Below, piece after piece: positions 23,177 through 32,174 of a DNA stretch of 32,985 nucleotides. The DNA is from Caryophanales bacterium UBA4694. Its GTDB lineage: Bacteria; Bacillota_I; Bacilli_A; RFN20; CAG-288. Under the pieces are notes generated by a model. That model did not search any database, had not been told where the DNA came from, and was given only the letters and a program-made list of their open reading frames with translations. Location of the stretch: positions 14,847 to 47,831 of the forward strand of contig DHKM01000004.1 of NCBI GenBank assembly GCA_002404835.1, in the 5' to 3' direction. How positions within the stretch are numbered: the stretch's first letter is position 1; each line of letters starts with the position of its first letter. Made by a program: the position numbers and the translations under genes.

Positions 23177-25840
23177 ATGAAAAAAGCCAAGAAGAGAATT
23201 TTACCGTCGCTCGTCGTTCTTTGCTCCGCATTCCTCTTAGCAGGATGTGGAACCTCGAACAGTTCTGTCGAATCCAAGAATTCCCCGTCCAATTCAACAA
23301 CAGCCAAAGTCTCCACAACAGAGCAAAAACCATCCACAAAATCGGATTCTTCGGAAAAGTCCGATACAGGAAAAACAAGCACCGATTCCAAAAAAACACC
23401 ATCAGCTTCACCAAGTACACCATCGGCTTCACCAAGTACTCCGACCATCAAGACAGGAACAGTCACACTTGCTTTCGATTCAGCCAAGGGAACCGTTACT
23501 GCAGATAAAACAACCGGAAACGTCGGAGACGAAGTCACTTTAACGGTTGTGGCAAAAGAAGGATACAAAATCAAGGACGTTAAAGCCAATGGCATCTCTT
23601 TGGCTGGTCCTGAATACAAGTTCGTTCTGATTGAAGGAGAGAATGCAGTCGAAGCAACGTTCGAAGAACTTCCTCCGGTCATCGAAGAGTTCAACATTAC
23701 CGCAACAAACGGAGACGACTTCGAAATCAAGAACCTCAGCAAAACCAAAGCAAAAAAAGATGATGTCGTAACCTTCCAGGTAGAAATCAAAAACGAAGCC
23801 AAGGAAATCGAAAGTGTCAAAGCAAATGATGTCAACTGCACAGAATCGGATGGAAGTTATTCCTTCACCATGCCAGAAGAAGACGTCGTCATCCATGTAG
23901 TCCTTAAGGACAAAGCTGTCGACACATACGATCTTACTTTGGAAAAAGAAGGCGAACTAAAAGAAGGGGATGGAGCCAAACTCCTTACCATCAAAATAAC
24001 TCCGGAAGCCACGGCAACCGATTGGACATTCAACACAGATGAGTTAAATGGAATCGGCGTACTCAGTGAACTTCCTAGCGACCATCCGCAGAAAGCCGAT
24101 AACGTCAGGTTCTTCACACCGGTCAATTCTGGCACAGGATATTTGAAGGTCACCTGCACCATCAATGGAAAAGCAGTCGAAAAGAAATTCGAAATCACCG
24201 TCGATGCCGACTATACCAAATATAAAGAAATCAAGACAGCAGCAGATTTCATCGGATTGATTGAAAAAGAAGGAACCATCGTCGACAAATACTACTTAAG
24301 TGCAAACATCGATCTTGGTGGAAGGATCGTCAATGGTAGGAAAGTCGAAAATCACTTCAACGGTGTCTTAGATGGAAGAGGACATACCGTCAGAAACTTC
24401 GTTGTCAGAAACACTTCGGAAAAGGAACCAAACAAAGCCAATGGTCTCTTCTATATGGTAGGCGGAACCATCCGGAACATCCATATCAAAGGAACCATTA
24501 GCGATGAAGGATTCAGCGGACTTCTCTGCAAGGAAGTTTCCGGCAGCACTTGTTTAATCGAGAATTGTATCTTTGAAGCTACAAACACCTTTTCAACCCA
24601 GGATTGGACATGGTGTAGAAATGGTGTCATTGCCGGAGTTCTCCAGGGAAATGCCAAAGTAAACAATGTCGTAACCAAGCTTGACGCCGGAAAGACCGGA
24701 GCAACCTGTATGCCGTTCATTCCCTATACCTGGTCCAAAGCAAGCATCACCAACGGATACACCAATATCGCTCATGACGAACAATATGAGAACTATAAAC
24801 CATTCAATCCAGATGGCACGTACAATACGGATGACTTTGTCAGTGAAAACCTCATCCATACCCCATTTGATTCCACAGCAAAATCCGCATACACCACTCT
24901 AAACGAAGAAATCTGGACTTTAGAAGATAACAAGATGCCTGAGTTGAAGAAAGCCGGAGATCCTTTCGTCGAACTGGAACCAGAAGTATCTGCAGCACTT
25001 GATAAGAATACCTTGTCAATGAAAGACGGAGAAAAAGAAGCCATTCTGACTACTGCAGTGAAAAACACTGACAAAGCTGCAACCTACCAGGTCACAGCCA
25101 CTCCAAGCGATGTCGTCTCTATCACCGGCAACCAAGATGGAACATTCAAAATCACTGCATTGAAAGAAGGAACAGCAACCATTGATATCAAAGCCACTAT
25201 CGAAGGAAAAGAGTATTCTGCAAAGCCTATACAGGTGACGGTAAAAGGTGCAGATGCACCGGAATACGAAATTCCTGAAGGAGCATTTGAAATCAAAGAT
25301 GTAGCAACATTCAAACAGGTATTCACCGGTGGCGGAGAATTCTGCAACAGAGATTTCTATCTATCTGCTGATATCGATATGACTGGAGAAACACTGCCGA
25401 ACAATGGTATGGCAGGAGATTTCATGAAGACATTCGAAGGTCAGGGGCATACTATCAAAGCAAGTTACAACTGGGGACTATTCAATATCCTCAGCGGAAC
25501 AATCCGGAACTTCACTTTAGTCACTGACGCACCTAGCGAAGCCAACAGAGGTGCCATCTGTCATACTACATCTGGTACAATTGAAAACGTCAATGTGAAA
25601 ATGTCCGTCATTGAGTCAAGAGCAACAAATACCTTTGCCGGCATGTGCTATTTGAACAATGGAGCCATCAAAAACAGCAAAGTCGATTTCATCATCAACA
25701 CTCCATGCAATACGATCAAATCCTTTGCAGTCAGCGGAGGAAGCGGAACATTTACCAACTGCACCTATACCATCTCCGGAACGTGGGATGGAAGAAACAG
25801 TGCCGTCACCGCGAACGAAGGAACGACATTAGAAGCCTGA
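23177..25840 (+). CDS. Large modular surface lipoprotein (bacterial repeat, Ig-like and beta-helix-like modules)
   Basis: The 887-residue protein has a lipoprotein signal ending LLAGC (Cys24) and a Ser/Thr/Pro linker (25-92) containing the tandem heptad SASPSTP twice. Two InlB-type/bacterial repeat domains follow (about 93-165, with KEGYKIKDVKANG, and 172-246). A beta-helix-like module (about 350-610) contains YYLSANIDLGG, FNGVLDGRGHTVRNF and TIRNIHIKG. A BIG2/Ig-like domain spans about 625-710, and a second beta-helix-like module 715-887 repeats FYLSADIDMTG, FEGQGHTIKAS and TIRNFTLV. No catalytic motif was recognised. AGGAGG is 10 bases before the ATG, in a hairpin loop. Position between GH3 and GH16 suggests polysaccharide binding or scaffolding at the surface; this is inference. 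Confidence 0.82.
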   Translation: MKKAKKRILPSLVVLCSAFLLAGCGTSNSSVESKNSPSNSTTAKVSTTEQKPSTKSDSSEKSDTGKTSTDSKKTPSASPSTPSASPSTPTIKTGTVTLAFDSAKGTVTADKTTGNVGDEVTLTVVAKEGYKIKDVKANGISLAGPEYKFVLIEGENAVEATFEELPPVIEEFNITATNGDDFEIKNLSKTKAKKDDVVTFQVEIKNEAKEIESVKANDVNCTESDGSYSFTMPEEDVVIHVVLKDKAVDTYDLTLEKEGELKEGDGAKLLTIKITPEATATDWTFNTDELNGIGVLSELPSDHPQKADNVRFFTPVNSGTGYLKVTCTINGKAVEKKFEITVDADYTKYKEIKTAADFIGLIEKEGTIVDKYYLSANIDLGGRIVNGRKVENHFNGVLDGRGHTVRNFVVRNTSEKEPNKANGLFYMVGGTIRNIHIKGTISDEGFSGLLCKEVSGSTCLIENCIFEATNTFSTQDWTWCRNGVIAGVLQGNAKVNNVVTKLDAGKTGATCMPFIPYTWSKASITNGYTNIAHDEQYENYKPFNPDGTYNTDDFVSENLIHTPFDSTAKSAYTTLNEEIWTLEDNKMPELKKAGDPFVELEPEVSAALDKNTLSMKDGEKEAILTTAVKNTDKAATYQVTATPSDVVSITGNQDGTFKITALKEGTATIDIKATIEGKEYSAKPIQVTVKGADAPEYEIPEGAFEIKDVATFKQVFTGGGEFCNRDFYLSADIDMTGETLPNNGMAGDFMKTFEGQGHTIKASYNWGLFNILSGTIRNFTLVTDAPSEANRGAICHTTSGTIENVNVKMSVIESRATNTFAGMCYLNNGAIKNSKVDFIINTPCNTIKSFAVSGGSGTFTNCTYTISGTWDGRNSAVTANEGTTLEA

Positions 25841-25855
25841 TCGAGGAACAAACAA

Positions 25856-27277
25856 ATGAAAAAATCCATTCTTGCCTTATTTGCAGTAATTGCCAGCATG
25901 TCTCTTGCTTCCTGCAACGACAAAACCAATGTACCTGCTGTCTCAAATTCCGGATCAAACAAATCCCAACAGGTAACAAGCAGAATCAGTATCACCGTAA
26001 CTGGAAGCTTCAAGACATCGGTCGGAAATTCTGTACAGCTGAAAGTCACTCTTAAGAACGATTCCGAAAAGAAAGGATACACCGCAACATCAAGTGACGA
26101 ATCCATCGCAACCATCAGCGAAACAGGACTTGTAACCGGCGTCAGTGCCGGAAACGTCAAGCTGACCTTTGTCAGCAACAGCGACGAATCCGTCAAAAAA
26201 GAAGTCGATTTCACAGTTGTCGATCCGAAAACAGCATCTGTTGAAATCGAGGCTTCCAGCGAAACAGTCGCAATTGGAGAAAAAATCACCTTAAAAGCCG
26301 TAGTCGAAAACAAAGACGGCCTTACCGTTACCTATAAATGGAAATCCACAGAATTGAAAGGAAACTTCAACAAATCCACGAGTGCAGAAGTAAGCTATAC
26401 CGGAAAAAGCGAGGGTGAAGACATCATCGAACTTACCTGCAAAATCGGCGATATCGAAGTCAAGGCAAGCATTACAATCCAAGTCACAAAGAACATGGAT
26501 AGCTATGTCAAAATCGGAACTGCGGAAGAATTCAAATCCAAGCTTCTTGTATCCGGCCGTCTCGACAAAGACTATATCCTGACAGCAGATATCGATCTTG
26601 GTAACATGAAGATCGACGGATACGCCAACGCCGCAACATTTGCAGGGACACTGAACGGAAACGGACACAAGATTTCAAACTTCGAAATCATCTCCAGTGA
26701 ACCTGAAAAAGCAAATTCTGCTTTATGGCAGACAATAGACGCTTCTGCCGTCATCGAAAAAGTCGAATTTGATGGCAAAATCGGAAATGAGGGTGTCGGT
26801 TGGGGTAGTGCCATCTTAGGAAACGTCGTTTCCGGAACCATTCAGGACTGTCTATTCAGAAGTGAACAGACCTATAACAACGGCTCGGATTCCTGGTTCC
26901 CGTTTGCTGCAAGCATTGCCGGTGTTCTGAAGGAAAGTGCCGTAATCAAGAACTGTGTTGTCGATGTCACCGGAGACGGAAGAGACGTCCATATGGCTAT
27001 TGCTAGCTATCCGGCCGGCGGATCCAAATGCGATGGAACAAATGCCAACTATAGTCCTAGCGAACAGACCTTCGTAACAAGCGGAATCTATACGTCCCAA
27101 GCAGCAGCAGTAAGCTATGGTTCCGACTGGGAATGGGGATGCAGCATCGAAAAGAAAGACGGAATCCATTGTGGAATCAATTTCTCTACTGCAGCAAAAA
27201 CCACATACTCTGACCTGAGCGAATCCATCTGGAATCTTCAGGATCATGTCATTCCAACCTTAAAAGTCGTAGAATAG
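25856..27277 (+). CDS. Surface lipoprotein with two Ig-like domains and a beta-helix-like module
   Basis: A 473-residue paralogue of the preceding lipoprotein. The signal peptide ends SLASC (Cys20). A BIG2 domain (about 45-123) reads SDESIATISETGLVTGVSAGN; a second Ig-like domain follows (127-210, with TYKWKSTELKG). The rest (220-473) is the shared module: TAEEFKSKLLVSG, DYILTADIDLGN, FAGTLNGNGHKISNF, and at the end YSDLSESIWNLQDHVIPTLK, which aligns with YTTLNEEIWTLEDNKMPELK in its neighbour. GAGG lies 9 bases before the ATG and only 15 bases separate it from the previous stop, so the genes are cotranscribed. No enzyme motif is visible. Probable surface glycan-binding partner of GH16; not shown. 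Confidence 0.82.
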   Translation: MKKSILALFAVIASMSLASCNDKTNVPAVSNSGSNKSQQVTSRISITVTGSFKTSVGNSVQLKVTLKNDSEKKGYTATSSDESIATISETGLVTGVSAGNVKLTFVSNSDESVKKEVDFTVVDPKTASVEIEASSETVAIGEKITLKAVVENKDGLTVTYKWKSTELKGNFNKSTSAEVSYTGKSEGEDIIELTCKIGDIEVKASITIQVTKNMDSYVKIGTAEEFKSKLLVSGRLDKDYILTADIDLGNMKIDGYANAATFAGTLNGNGHKISNFEIISSEPEKANSALWQTIDASAVIEKVEFDGKIGNEGVGWGSAILGNVVSGTIQDCLFRSEQTYNNGSDSWFPFAASIAGVLKESAVIKNCVVDVTGDGRDVHMAIASYPAGGSKCDGTNANYSPSEQTFVTSGIYTSQAAAVSYGSDWEWGCSIEKKDGIHCGINFSTAAKTTYSDLSESIWNLQDHVIPTLKVVE

Positions 27278-27282
27278 AAACG

Positions 27283-27315
27283 AAAGCCTTCCATCAAGCG
27301 AAGGCTTTTCTTTCT
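27283..27315 (+). terminator. Intercistronic terminator or attenuator before GH16
   Basis: AAAGCCTTC (27283-27291) and GAAGGCTTT (27300-27308) form a perfect 9-bp stem with an 8-base loop, followed by TCTTTCT. It lies 5 bases after the lipoprotein stop and 22 before the GH16 start, with the AGGAAAGGA ribosome binding site immediately after it. The interrupted T-run suggests partial termination, so GH16 would be expressed at a lower level than the upstream genes, or it may mark a processing site. Confidence 0.65.
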
Positions 27316-27330
27316 AGGAAAGGATACCTT

Positions 27331-28476
27331 ATGAGAAAAGCCTTTGTTATGATGTCTATTCCGGCCTTACTGCTCTCATCATGCTTTGAAGGTAGAGCCT
27401 CAGTAAAGACAGACTCTTCTCTTTCGGAACCGAAGGAAGAAATCAGCATCGATATCTTAAACGAAAAAAGTACAATCTTTGTCGGTGAACAACTATCGCT
27501 CGATATCGAAGCATCGGACCATAAGGACCATCATTACCTCTACGAAAGCATGGATGATAGCATATTCACAGTTGACGAAAACGGAATCCTGAAAGGAATC
27601 AAGGCGGGGTATTCTACACTCTATGTCACAATCGAATCCACTGATATTTCAACATCCATGGATTTTACCGTTATCGACAAAAGAGAAGACAACAATCAGG
27701 ATGAGATCGTGAACCCGAATCCGTCCAAGTACACGCTCTCATTCCATGATGAGTTCGACGGAAACAGCCTCAACGAAGAATATTGGTCCTATCAAATCGG
27801 TACTGGAAAGGAATACGGAATCGATGGTTGGGGAAATCAGGAAGCCCAATCCTATCAGAAAGAAAATATCATGGTAAAAGACGGAAGACTCCTTATCACT
27901 GCCAAGAAGGAAAGCAAAGACGGGAGAGATTACACAAGTGGAAGAATCCGTACCTATCAGAAAGTTGCGTTCACCTATGGAAGAATCGATGCCCGTATCC
28001 GCCTTCCTTCCTATCCCGGATTGTGGCCTGCTTTCTGGATGCTTCCAAACACAAACAAATATGGTTCCTGGCCAAACAGCGGTGAAATCGACATCATGGA
28101 GGCAAAAGGACGAGTACCTAAAGAAACCTCCAGCGCTGTACATATGGCATCATTGAACAACAGCCACACCTATTCGACAGGAAAGAATAGCCTAGATGAC
28201 TCAACTTCCATCTCCGAATACCATGTCTACAGTTTCATTTGGGAGAAAAACGATATGCGGTTCCTCTGCGACGAAATAGAATACTATCGGTTGCGAAAAA
28301 ACGCATTGAGAAACTACATGGGAGAAGATGGTCAACCATTTGACACAGATTTCTACCTTCTACTCAATCTTGCAGTTGGAGGGCATTTCGACAATTACCT
28401 CCTTCCTGAAGATAAAACCTTGCCTGCCTCCATGGAAGTCGATTATGTCAGATGGTGGACATTGAAGCAGTCATGA
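27331..28476 (+). CDS. Lipoprotein GH16 endo-beta-glucanase (laminarinase/lichenase type)
   Basis: The 381-residue protein has a lipoprotein signal ending LLSSC (Cys18), a BIG2/Ig-like domain (about 38-116, with SIFTVDENGILKGIKAGYST), and a GH16 domain (about 133-378). The catalytic motif GEIDIMEAKG places nucleophile Glu252, Asp254 and acid/base Glu257. GWGNQEAQSYQ, GRIDARIRLPSYPGLWPAFWMLP and WEKNDMRFLCDE fit the GH16 laminarinase-like subfamily, which cuts beta-1,3- or mixed beta-1,3/1,4-glucan internally. Exact specificity is not determined. AGGAAAGGA precedes the ATG. Last gene of the rightward operon; it would supply oligosaccharides to the GH3 enzymes on the same cell surface. Confidence 0.93.
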   Translation: MRKAFVMMSIPALLLSSCFEGRASVKTDSSLSEPKEEISIDILNEKSTIFVGEQLSLDIEASDHKDHHYLYESMDDSIFTVDENGILKGIKAGYSTLYVTIESTDISTSMDFTVIDKREDNNQDEIVNPNPSKYTLSFHDEFDGNSLNEEYWSYQIGTGKEYGIDGWGNQEAQSYQKENIMVKDGRLLITAKKESKDGRDYTSGRIRTYQKVAFTYGRIDARIRLPSYPGLWPAFWMLPNTNKYGSWPNSGEIDIMEAKGRVPKETSSAVHMASLNNSHTYSTGKNSLDDSTSISEYHVYSFIWEKNDMRFLCDEIEYYRLRKNALRNYMGEDGQPFDTDFYLLLNLAVGGHFDNYLLPEDKTLPASMEVDYVRWWTLKQS

Positions 28477-28486
28477 TCAAACATAT

Positions 28487-28516
28487 AAAAAGAGGGATTT
28501 TACGCCCTCTTTTTTA
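28487..28516. terminator. Terminator after GH16, possibly bidirectional
   Basis: AAAAAGAGGG (28487-28496) and CCCTCTTTTT (28505-28514) form a 10-bp stem with an 8-base loop, followed by TT on the plus strand and by ATATG on the minus strand. It closes the glycan operon 10 bases after the GH16 stop. It may also serve aspA, whose stop codon lies about 90 bases away on the other strand. Confidence 0.88.
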
Positions 28517-28605
28517 TTGAGAAATTCCTACTTATAAACAGAAACAACTTGTTATTCATTATTTATAGGCATTGCAACAAATAAGTTAGAATATCTTGTT
28601 GATTT

Positions 28606-29991
28606 TCACTTTTCACTTTCCTCAACTGCCTGATTCAAAATATATTCTAATGTCTTTTTGTCCATGATTTTTTCTTCCAAAACCACTTCTTCGATGCTCT
28701 TCTTTTCCTTAAGGGCCTTTTTGGCAATATAAGCAGATTTCTTATATCCTAGGAAAGGATTCAAGGCAGTAACAATGCCCAAGCTGGATTTTTCCAATTC
28801 CAGACAATGTTCTTTATTCGCCTGGATACCGACAATACAATGGTCTATGAGCGTTCGGATGGAGTTCGTCAACACAAGAATAGATTCAAACAGTTGATCA
28901 AAAATGACAGGTTCAAAAGCATTCAGCTCCATCTGCCCAGCCTCACAAGCAAGTGCAATCGTTGTGTCATGCCCAATGACAAGATAACAGGCCTGAGTCA
29001 CAACTTCCGGAATAACCGGATTGACTTTTCCAGGCATAATAGAAGATCCGTTCTGCATAGGAGGAAGATTGATTTCATTGAATCCACATCTCGGTCCTGA
29101 AGATAACAGCCTTAAATCATTACACATCTTAGATAAAGATACAGAAAGTGCCTTCATAGAGCCTGAAACTTCAGCAAAAGAATCCAAATTCTCTGTGGCA
29201 TCAAACAAATCGGTCGCTTGCTTCATTTCTCTGTGAAATAAATCAGTAAGCTTTTTTGCAATATTTTCTTCGTAGTATAAAGAAGCATTGATCTTAGAGC
29301 CTATAGCCGTTCCGCCTAGGTTAATCACAGTCATTTCTTTACTGGAAGACTCAATTCTCTCCAAGCAGCGTTCTACCATGGTTGCATAGCTTTCAAAGGT
29401 ATTTCCAAGTGTCATCGGAACAGCATCCTGAAGCTGAGTGCGTCCCATTTTGAGGACATCCTTGAAGTCAATAGCCTTGACAAGAAGTGCGGAATGAAGT
29501 CTTCGCAGTTCTTCGATCAATCCATCCAGAAGAACAAGAACAGTCATTTTACCAGCTGTGGGAATCACATCGTTCGTGGACTGAGCCATGTTGACATCAT
29601 CATTAGGATGAACATATTCATAGCATCCAAGTTTTCCGCCTAGAATTTCATCTGCACGGTTTGCAATCACTTCGTTCATGTTCATATTGAAGCTTGTACC
29701 TGCACCACCCTGAATAGGATCGGTAATAAACTGATCACGGAATTTTCCTTCCATGATTTCATCGCAAGCCTGGATAATGGCATTCGCTTTTTCTTCAGAA
29801 AGAAGGCCAGCTTCCTCATTTGTCATGCAACAAGCTTTCTTGATCAAAGCCAAGTTCTTGTTGAATATGTCCAGAACATGGCGACCGGTAATCGGAAAAT
29901 TCCTCTTCGCACGTAAGGACTGAACTCCATAATAGGCATTTTCTTCAACTTCTAATGATCCGATGGAATCCGACTCAATTCTTTTTGGCAT
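28606..29991 (-). CDS. aspA: Aspartate ammonia-lyase (aspartase)
   Basis: Catalyses L-aspartate to fumarate plus ammonia. The 461-residue protein belongs to the fumarase/aspartase superfamily and shows GAGTSFNMNMNEVIANRA (96-113), HPNDDVNMAQSTNDVIPTA (128-146), GRTQLQDAVP (183-192) and the signature GSSIMPGKVNP (315-325) with the catalytic serine loop. GVQSLRAKRNFPI at the N-terminus favours aspartase over class II fumarase, but the distinction rests on overall resemblance. GAGG lies about 10 bases before the ATG. It follows glnN by 71 bases with a weak terminator-like hairpin between, so partial cotranscription is likely. Confidence 0.87.
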   Translation of the reverse strand: MPKRIESDSIGSLEVEENAYYGVQSLRAKRNFPITGRHVLDIFNKNLALIKKACCMTNEEAGLLSEEKANAIIQACDEIMEGKFRDQFITDPIQGGAGTSFNMNMNEVIANRADEILGGKLGCYEYVHPNDDVNMAQSTNDVIPTAGKMTVLVLLDGLIEELRRLHSALLVKAIDFKDVLKMGRTQLQDAVPMTLGNTFESYATMVERCLERIESSSKEMTVINLGGTAIGSKINASLYYEENIAKKLTDLFHREMKQATDLFDATENLDSFAEVSGSMKALSVSLSKMCNDLRLLSSGPRCGFNEINLPPMQNGSSIMPGKVNPVIPEVVTQACYLVIGHDTTIALACEAGQMELNAFEPVIFDQLFESILVLTNSIRTLIDHCIVGIQANKEHCLELEKSSLGIVTALNPFLGYKKSAYIAKKALKEKKSIEEVVLEEKIMDKKTLEYILNQAVEESEK

Positions 29992-30009
29992 ATGAAAAAA
30001 CCTCTATAT

Positions 30010-30039
30010 AAAAGGGGACCACAAAAGATTGCGATCCCC
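30010..30039 (-). terminator. Terminator-like hairpin between glnN and aspA
   Basis: On the minus strand GGGGATC (30039-30033) pairs with GGTCCCC (30020-30014) with one wobble and a 12-base loop, followed by four T (30013-30010) and an AT-rich stretch. The short stem and T-run suggest partial termination. Confidence 0.5.
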
Positions 30040-30062
30040 AAGTGCAGAAGTATACAACAAAA

Positions 30063-32174
30063 TCAGTTGATATGGAACAACAAATCTCCATAAGACGGAA
30101 CCGGCCAGTAAGCTTTGGAAACAATGGTTTCCAGTTCATCGACCGGTGCACGAAGAGAAGCCATAAGCGGAAGCAATAAGTCTCTGGCATAGACCGCCTT
30201 GTCTCTTCCGGAAACATGGCAGGAAGATACAGCTTCATCAAGCTTATCCGTTGCAAGAACAACTTCGTCAAGAATTCCGGAAATCTTCTTAATAGAATCC
30301 ATTGTAGACTTAGGCGCATCAATTCCGATTTCCTTACAGGCCTTGGCTTCCTTGACCAAGGAAGTGAAATAAGCATTTACGGCCGGAATATAAAGTTTTC
30401 TTGCCATATGGGACATGGTCTTAGCATCGATGAAGACCTGACTGGCGTAATTGCTATATTTGATTTCAGCCCTTGATTTCAATTCTGAAGGAGTCAGAAC
30501 ACCAGATTCGGCAAAGAGTTCCTTGACTTTCTCATCTGAAAGAACATCAACTGCTTCAACTGTGGTCTTAAGATTCGGAAGGCCTCTCTTTTCAGCTTCT
30601 TTTACCCATTTATCCGAATATCCGTCACCATTGAAGATGATTCTTTCATGTTCCTTCAAAGTAGTACGGATCCATTCGTCGATGGCTTTATTGACATCTT
30701 CGGCTCTTTCGATTGTATCTGCAAATTCCTTTAGCGTCTTGCCTACGATAGTATCAAGAACAATATTCGGTCCAGCTATATTCTGACTGGATCCGACCAT
30801 ACGGAACTCGAAGCGGTTGCCAGTGAAGGCAAAAGGAGAGGTTCTGTTACGGTCCGTGGAATCTTTCGGAAGAACAGGAAGAGTCTTTGCACCTGTCTGA
30901 AGAAGAGTATTTGCTCTTGCCTTGGTCGGAGCATCCGAATGAATGATTTTCTCTACGACGGCATTCAATTCGTCACCGAGGAAAATAGAAACGATAGCCG
31001 GCGGGGCCTCATTGGCTCCGAGACGGAAATCATTGGTATAAGTAGCAACAGATTCTCTCATCAACCCGGCATATTCATCAACAGCTTTGACGACAGCAGC
31101 CAAGAAGACAAGGAATTGCGTATTTTCATGCGGATTCTTTCCTGGTTTCAGAAGATTAATTCCAGTATCAGTCTGCAAAGACCAATTATCGTGTTTTCCA
31201 GAACCATTGATACCATCAAAAGGTTTCTCTGCAAAGAGGCAAATGAATCCGTGCTTCTTTGCGATTTTCTTTAAAACCAACATAACAAGAGCATTCTGGT
31301 CAGCAGCAACATTGGCTGAAGAATAGATAACGGCAAGTTCATGCTGAGAAGGAGCGACTTCGTTGTGTTCGGTCTTTGCAGGAATGCCAAGTTTCCAAAG
31401 TACCTGGTTGACTTCGGTCATGAAACCGGCAATCTGCTCACGAATTGGGCCAAAATAATGATCGTCAAGTTCCTGTCCTTTCGGAGCTGCGGCTCCGAAA
31501 AGCGTTCTTCCAGTATAGATAAGATCTTTACGTTTCGCAAAATGATCGATATCGACCAAGAAATATTCCTGTTCCGGACCTGCCATCGGAAGAACCTTCT
31601 TGGTAGTCGTATCTCCGAAGATGCAAAGAACCCTCTTTGCCTGTTCTGAAACATATTCCATGCTTCTTAAAAGCGGAGTCTTTCCATCCAAAGCCTCTCC
31701 GGTATAGGAACAGAAAGCAGTAGGAATGAAAAGAACATTGGAATATTCATCATGAACAACAAAGGCAGGAGAAGTGCAATCCCAAGCTGTATAACCTCTT
31801 GCTTCAAACGTGGCTCTCAGACCACCATTCGGGAAACTGGAAGCATCCGGTTCTCCTTTAATCAGTTCCTTTCCGGAGAAAGACATGATGACCTTTCCCT
31901 TCTTGTCAGGAACCGAAATGAAAGAATCATGCTTCTCTGCAGTAACTCCGGTAAGAGGTTGGAACCAGTGAGTATAGTGGGTTGCGCCTTTGGAAATCGC
32001 CCAGTCCTTCATGCCATGGGCAACATCATCGGCAAGACTAGCATCCAATTCCTTTCCATTATGGATGGTATCCATCAGATCGCGATAGACCTTCTCCGGC
32101 AAATGGCTTCTCATCTCTTCATCATCGAAAACGTCAATACCATAGTTTTGAGTTATATCGAATGAGCTTGGCAT
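30063..32174 (-). CDS. glnN: Glutamine synthetase, type III
   Basis: Makes glutamine from glutamate, ammonia and ATP. The 703-residue length and the sequence are those of the large GSIII class (Bacteroides/Butyrivibrio GlnN), not the 440-470-residue GSI. Family stretches include ISKGATHYTHWFQPLTGVTAEKHDSF (near 68-93), FEARGYTAWDCTSPAFV, KTEHNEVAPSQHELAVIY, GSGKHDNWSL and RNRTSPFAFTGNRFEFRMVGSSQN (ATP and active-site loops). The ATG at 32174 is chosen because AGGAGG is correctly spaced and MPSSFDITQNYG is the family N-terminus; 28 upstream codons are not part of it. It precedes aspA. No glutamine riboswitch or GlnR-like box was recognised upstream. Confidence 0.96.
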   Translation of the reverse strand: MPSSFDITQNYGIDVFDDEEMRSHLPEKVYRDLMDTIHNGKELDASLADDVAHGMKDWAISKGATHYTHWFQPLTGVTAEKHDSFISVPDKKGKVIMSFSGKELIKGEPDASSFPNGGLRATFEARGYTAWDCTSPAFVVHDEYSNVLFIPTAFCSYTGEALDGKTPLLRSMEYVSEQAKRVLCIFGDTTTKKVLPMAGPEQEYFLVDIDHFAKRKDLIYTGRTLFGAAAPKGQELDDHYFGPIREQIAGFMTEVNQVLWKLGIPAKTEHNEVAPSQHELAVIYSSANVAADQNALVMLVLKKIAKKHGFICLFAEKPFDGINGSGKHDNWSLQTDTGINLLKPGKNPHENTQFLVFLAAVVKAVDEYAGLMRESVATYTNDFRLGANEAPPAIVSIFLGDELNAVVEKIIHSDAPTKARANTLLQTGAKTLPVLPKDSTDRNRTSPFAFTGNRFEFRMVGSSQNIAGPNIVLDTIVGKTLKEFADTIERAEDVNKAIDEWIRTTLKEHERIIFNGDGYSDKWVKEAEKRGLPNLKTTVEAVDVLSDEKVKELFAESGVLTPSELKSRAEIKYSNYASQVFIDAKTMSHMARKLYIPAVNAYFTSLVKEAKACKEIGIDAPKSTMDSIKKISGILDEVVLATDKLDEAVSSCHVSGRDKAVYARDLLLPLMASLRAPVDELETIVSKAYWPVPSYGDLLFHIN

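Noticed and set aside
23401..23445. Tandem 21-base repeat taken as a possible CRISPR or minisatellite
   Set aside because: Only two in-frame copies occur; they encode the SASPSTP linker of a lipoprotein and there are no spacers.
23158..23841. 227-codon minus-strand frame, Ser/Val-rich and hydrophobic
   Set aside because: It is antisense to the Ser/Thr linker and repeat domains of the lipoprotein, whose codon pattern creates it.
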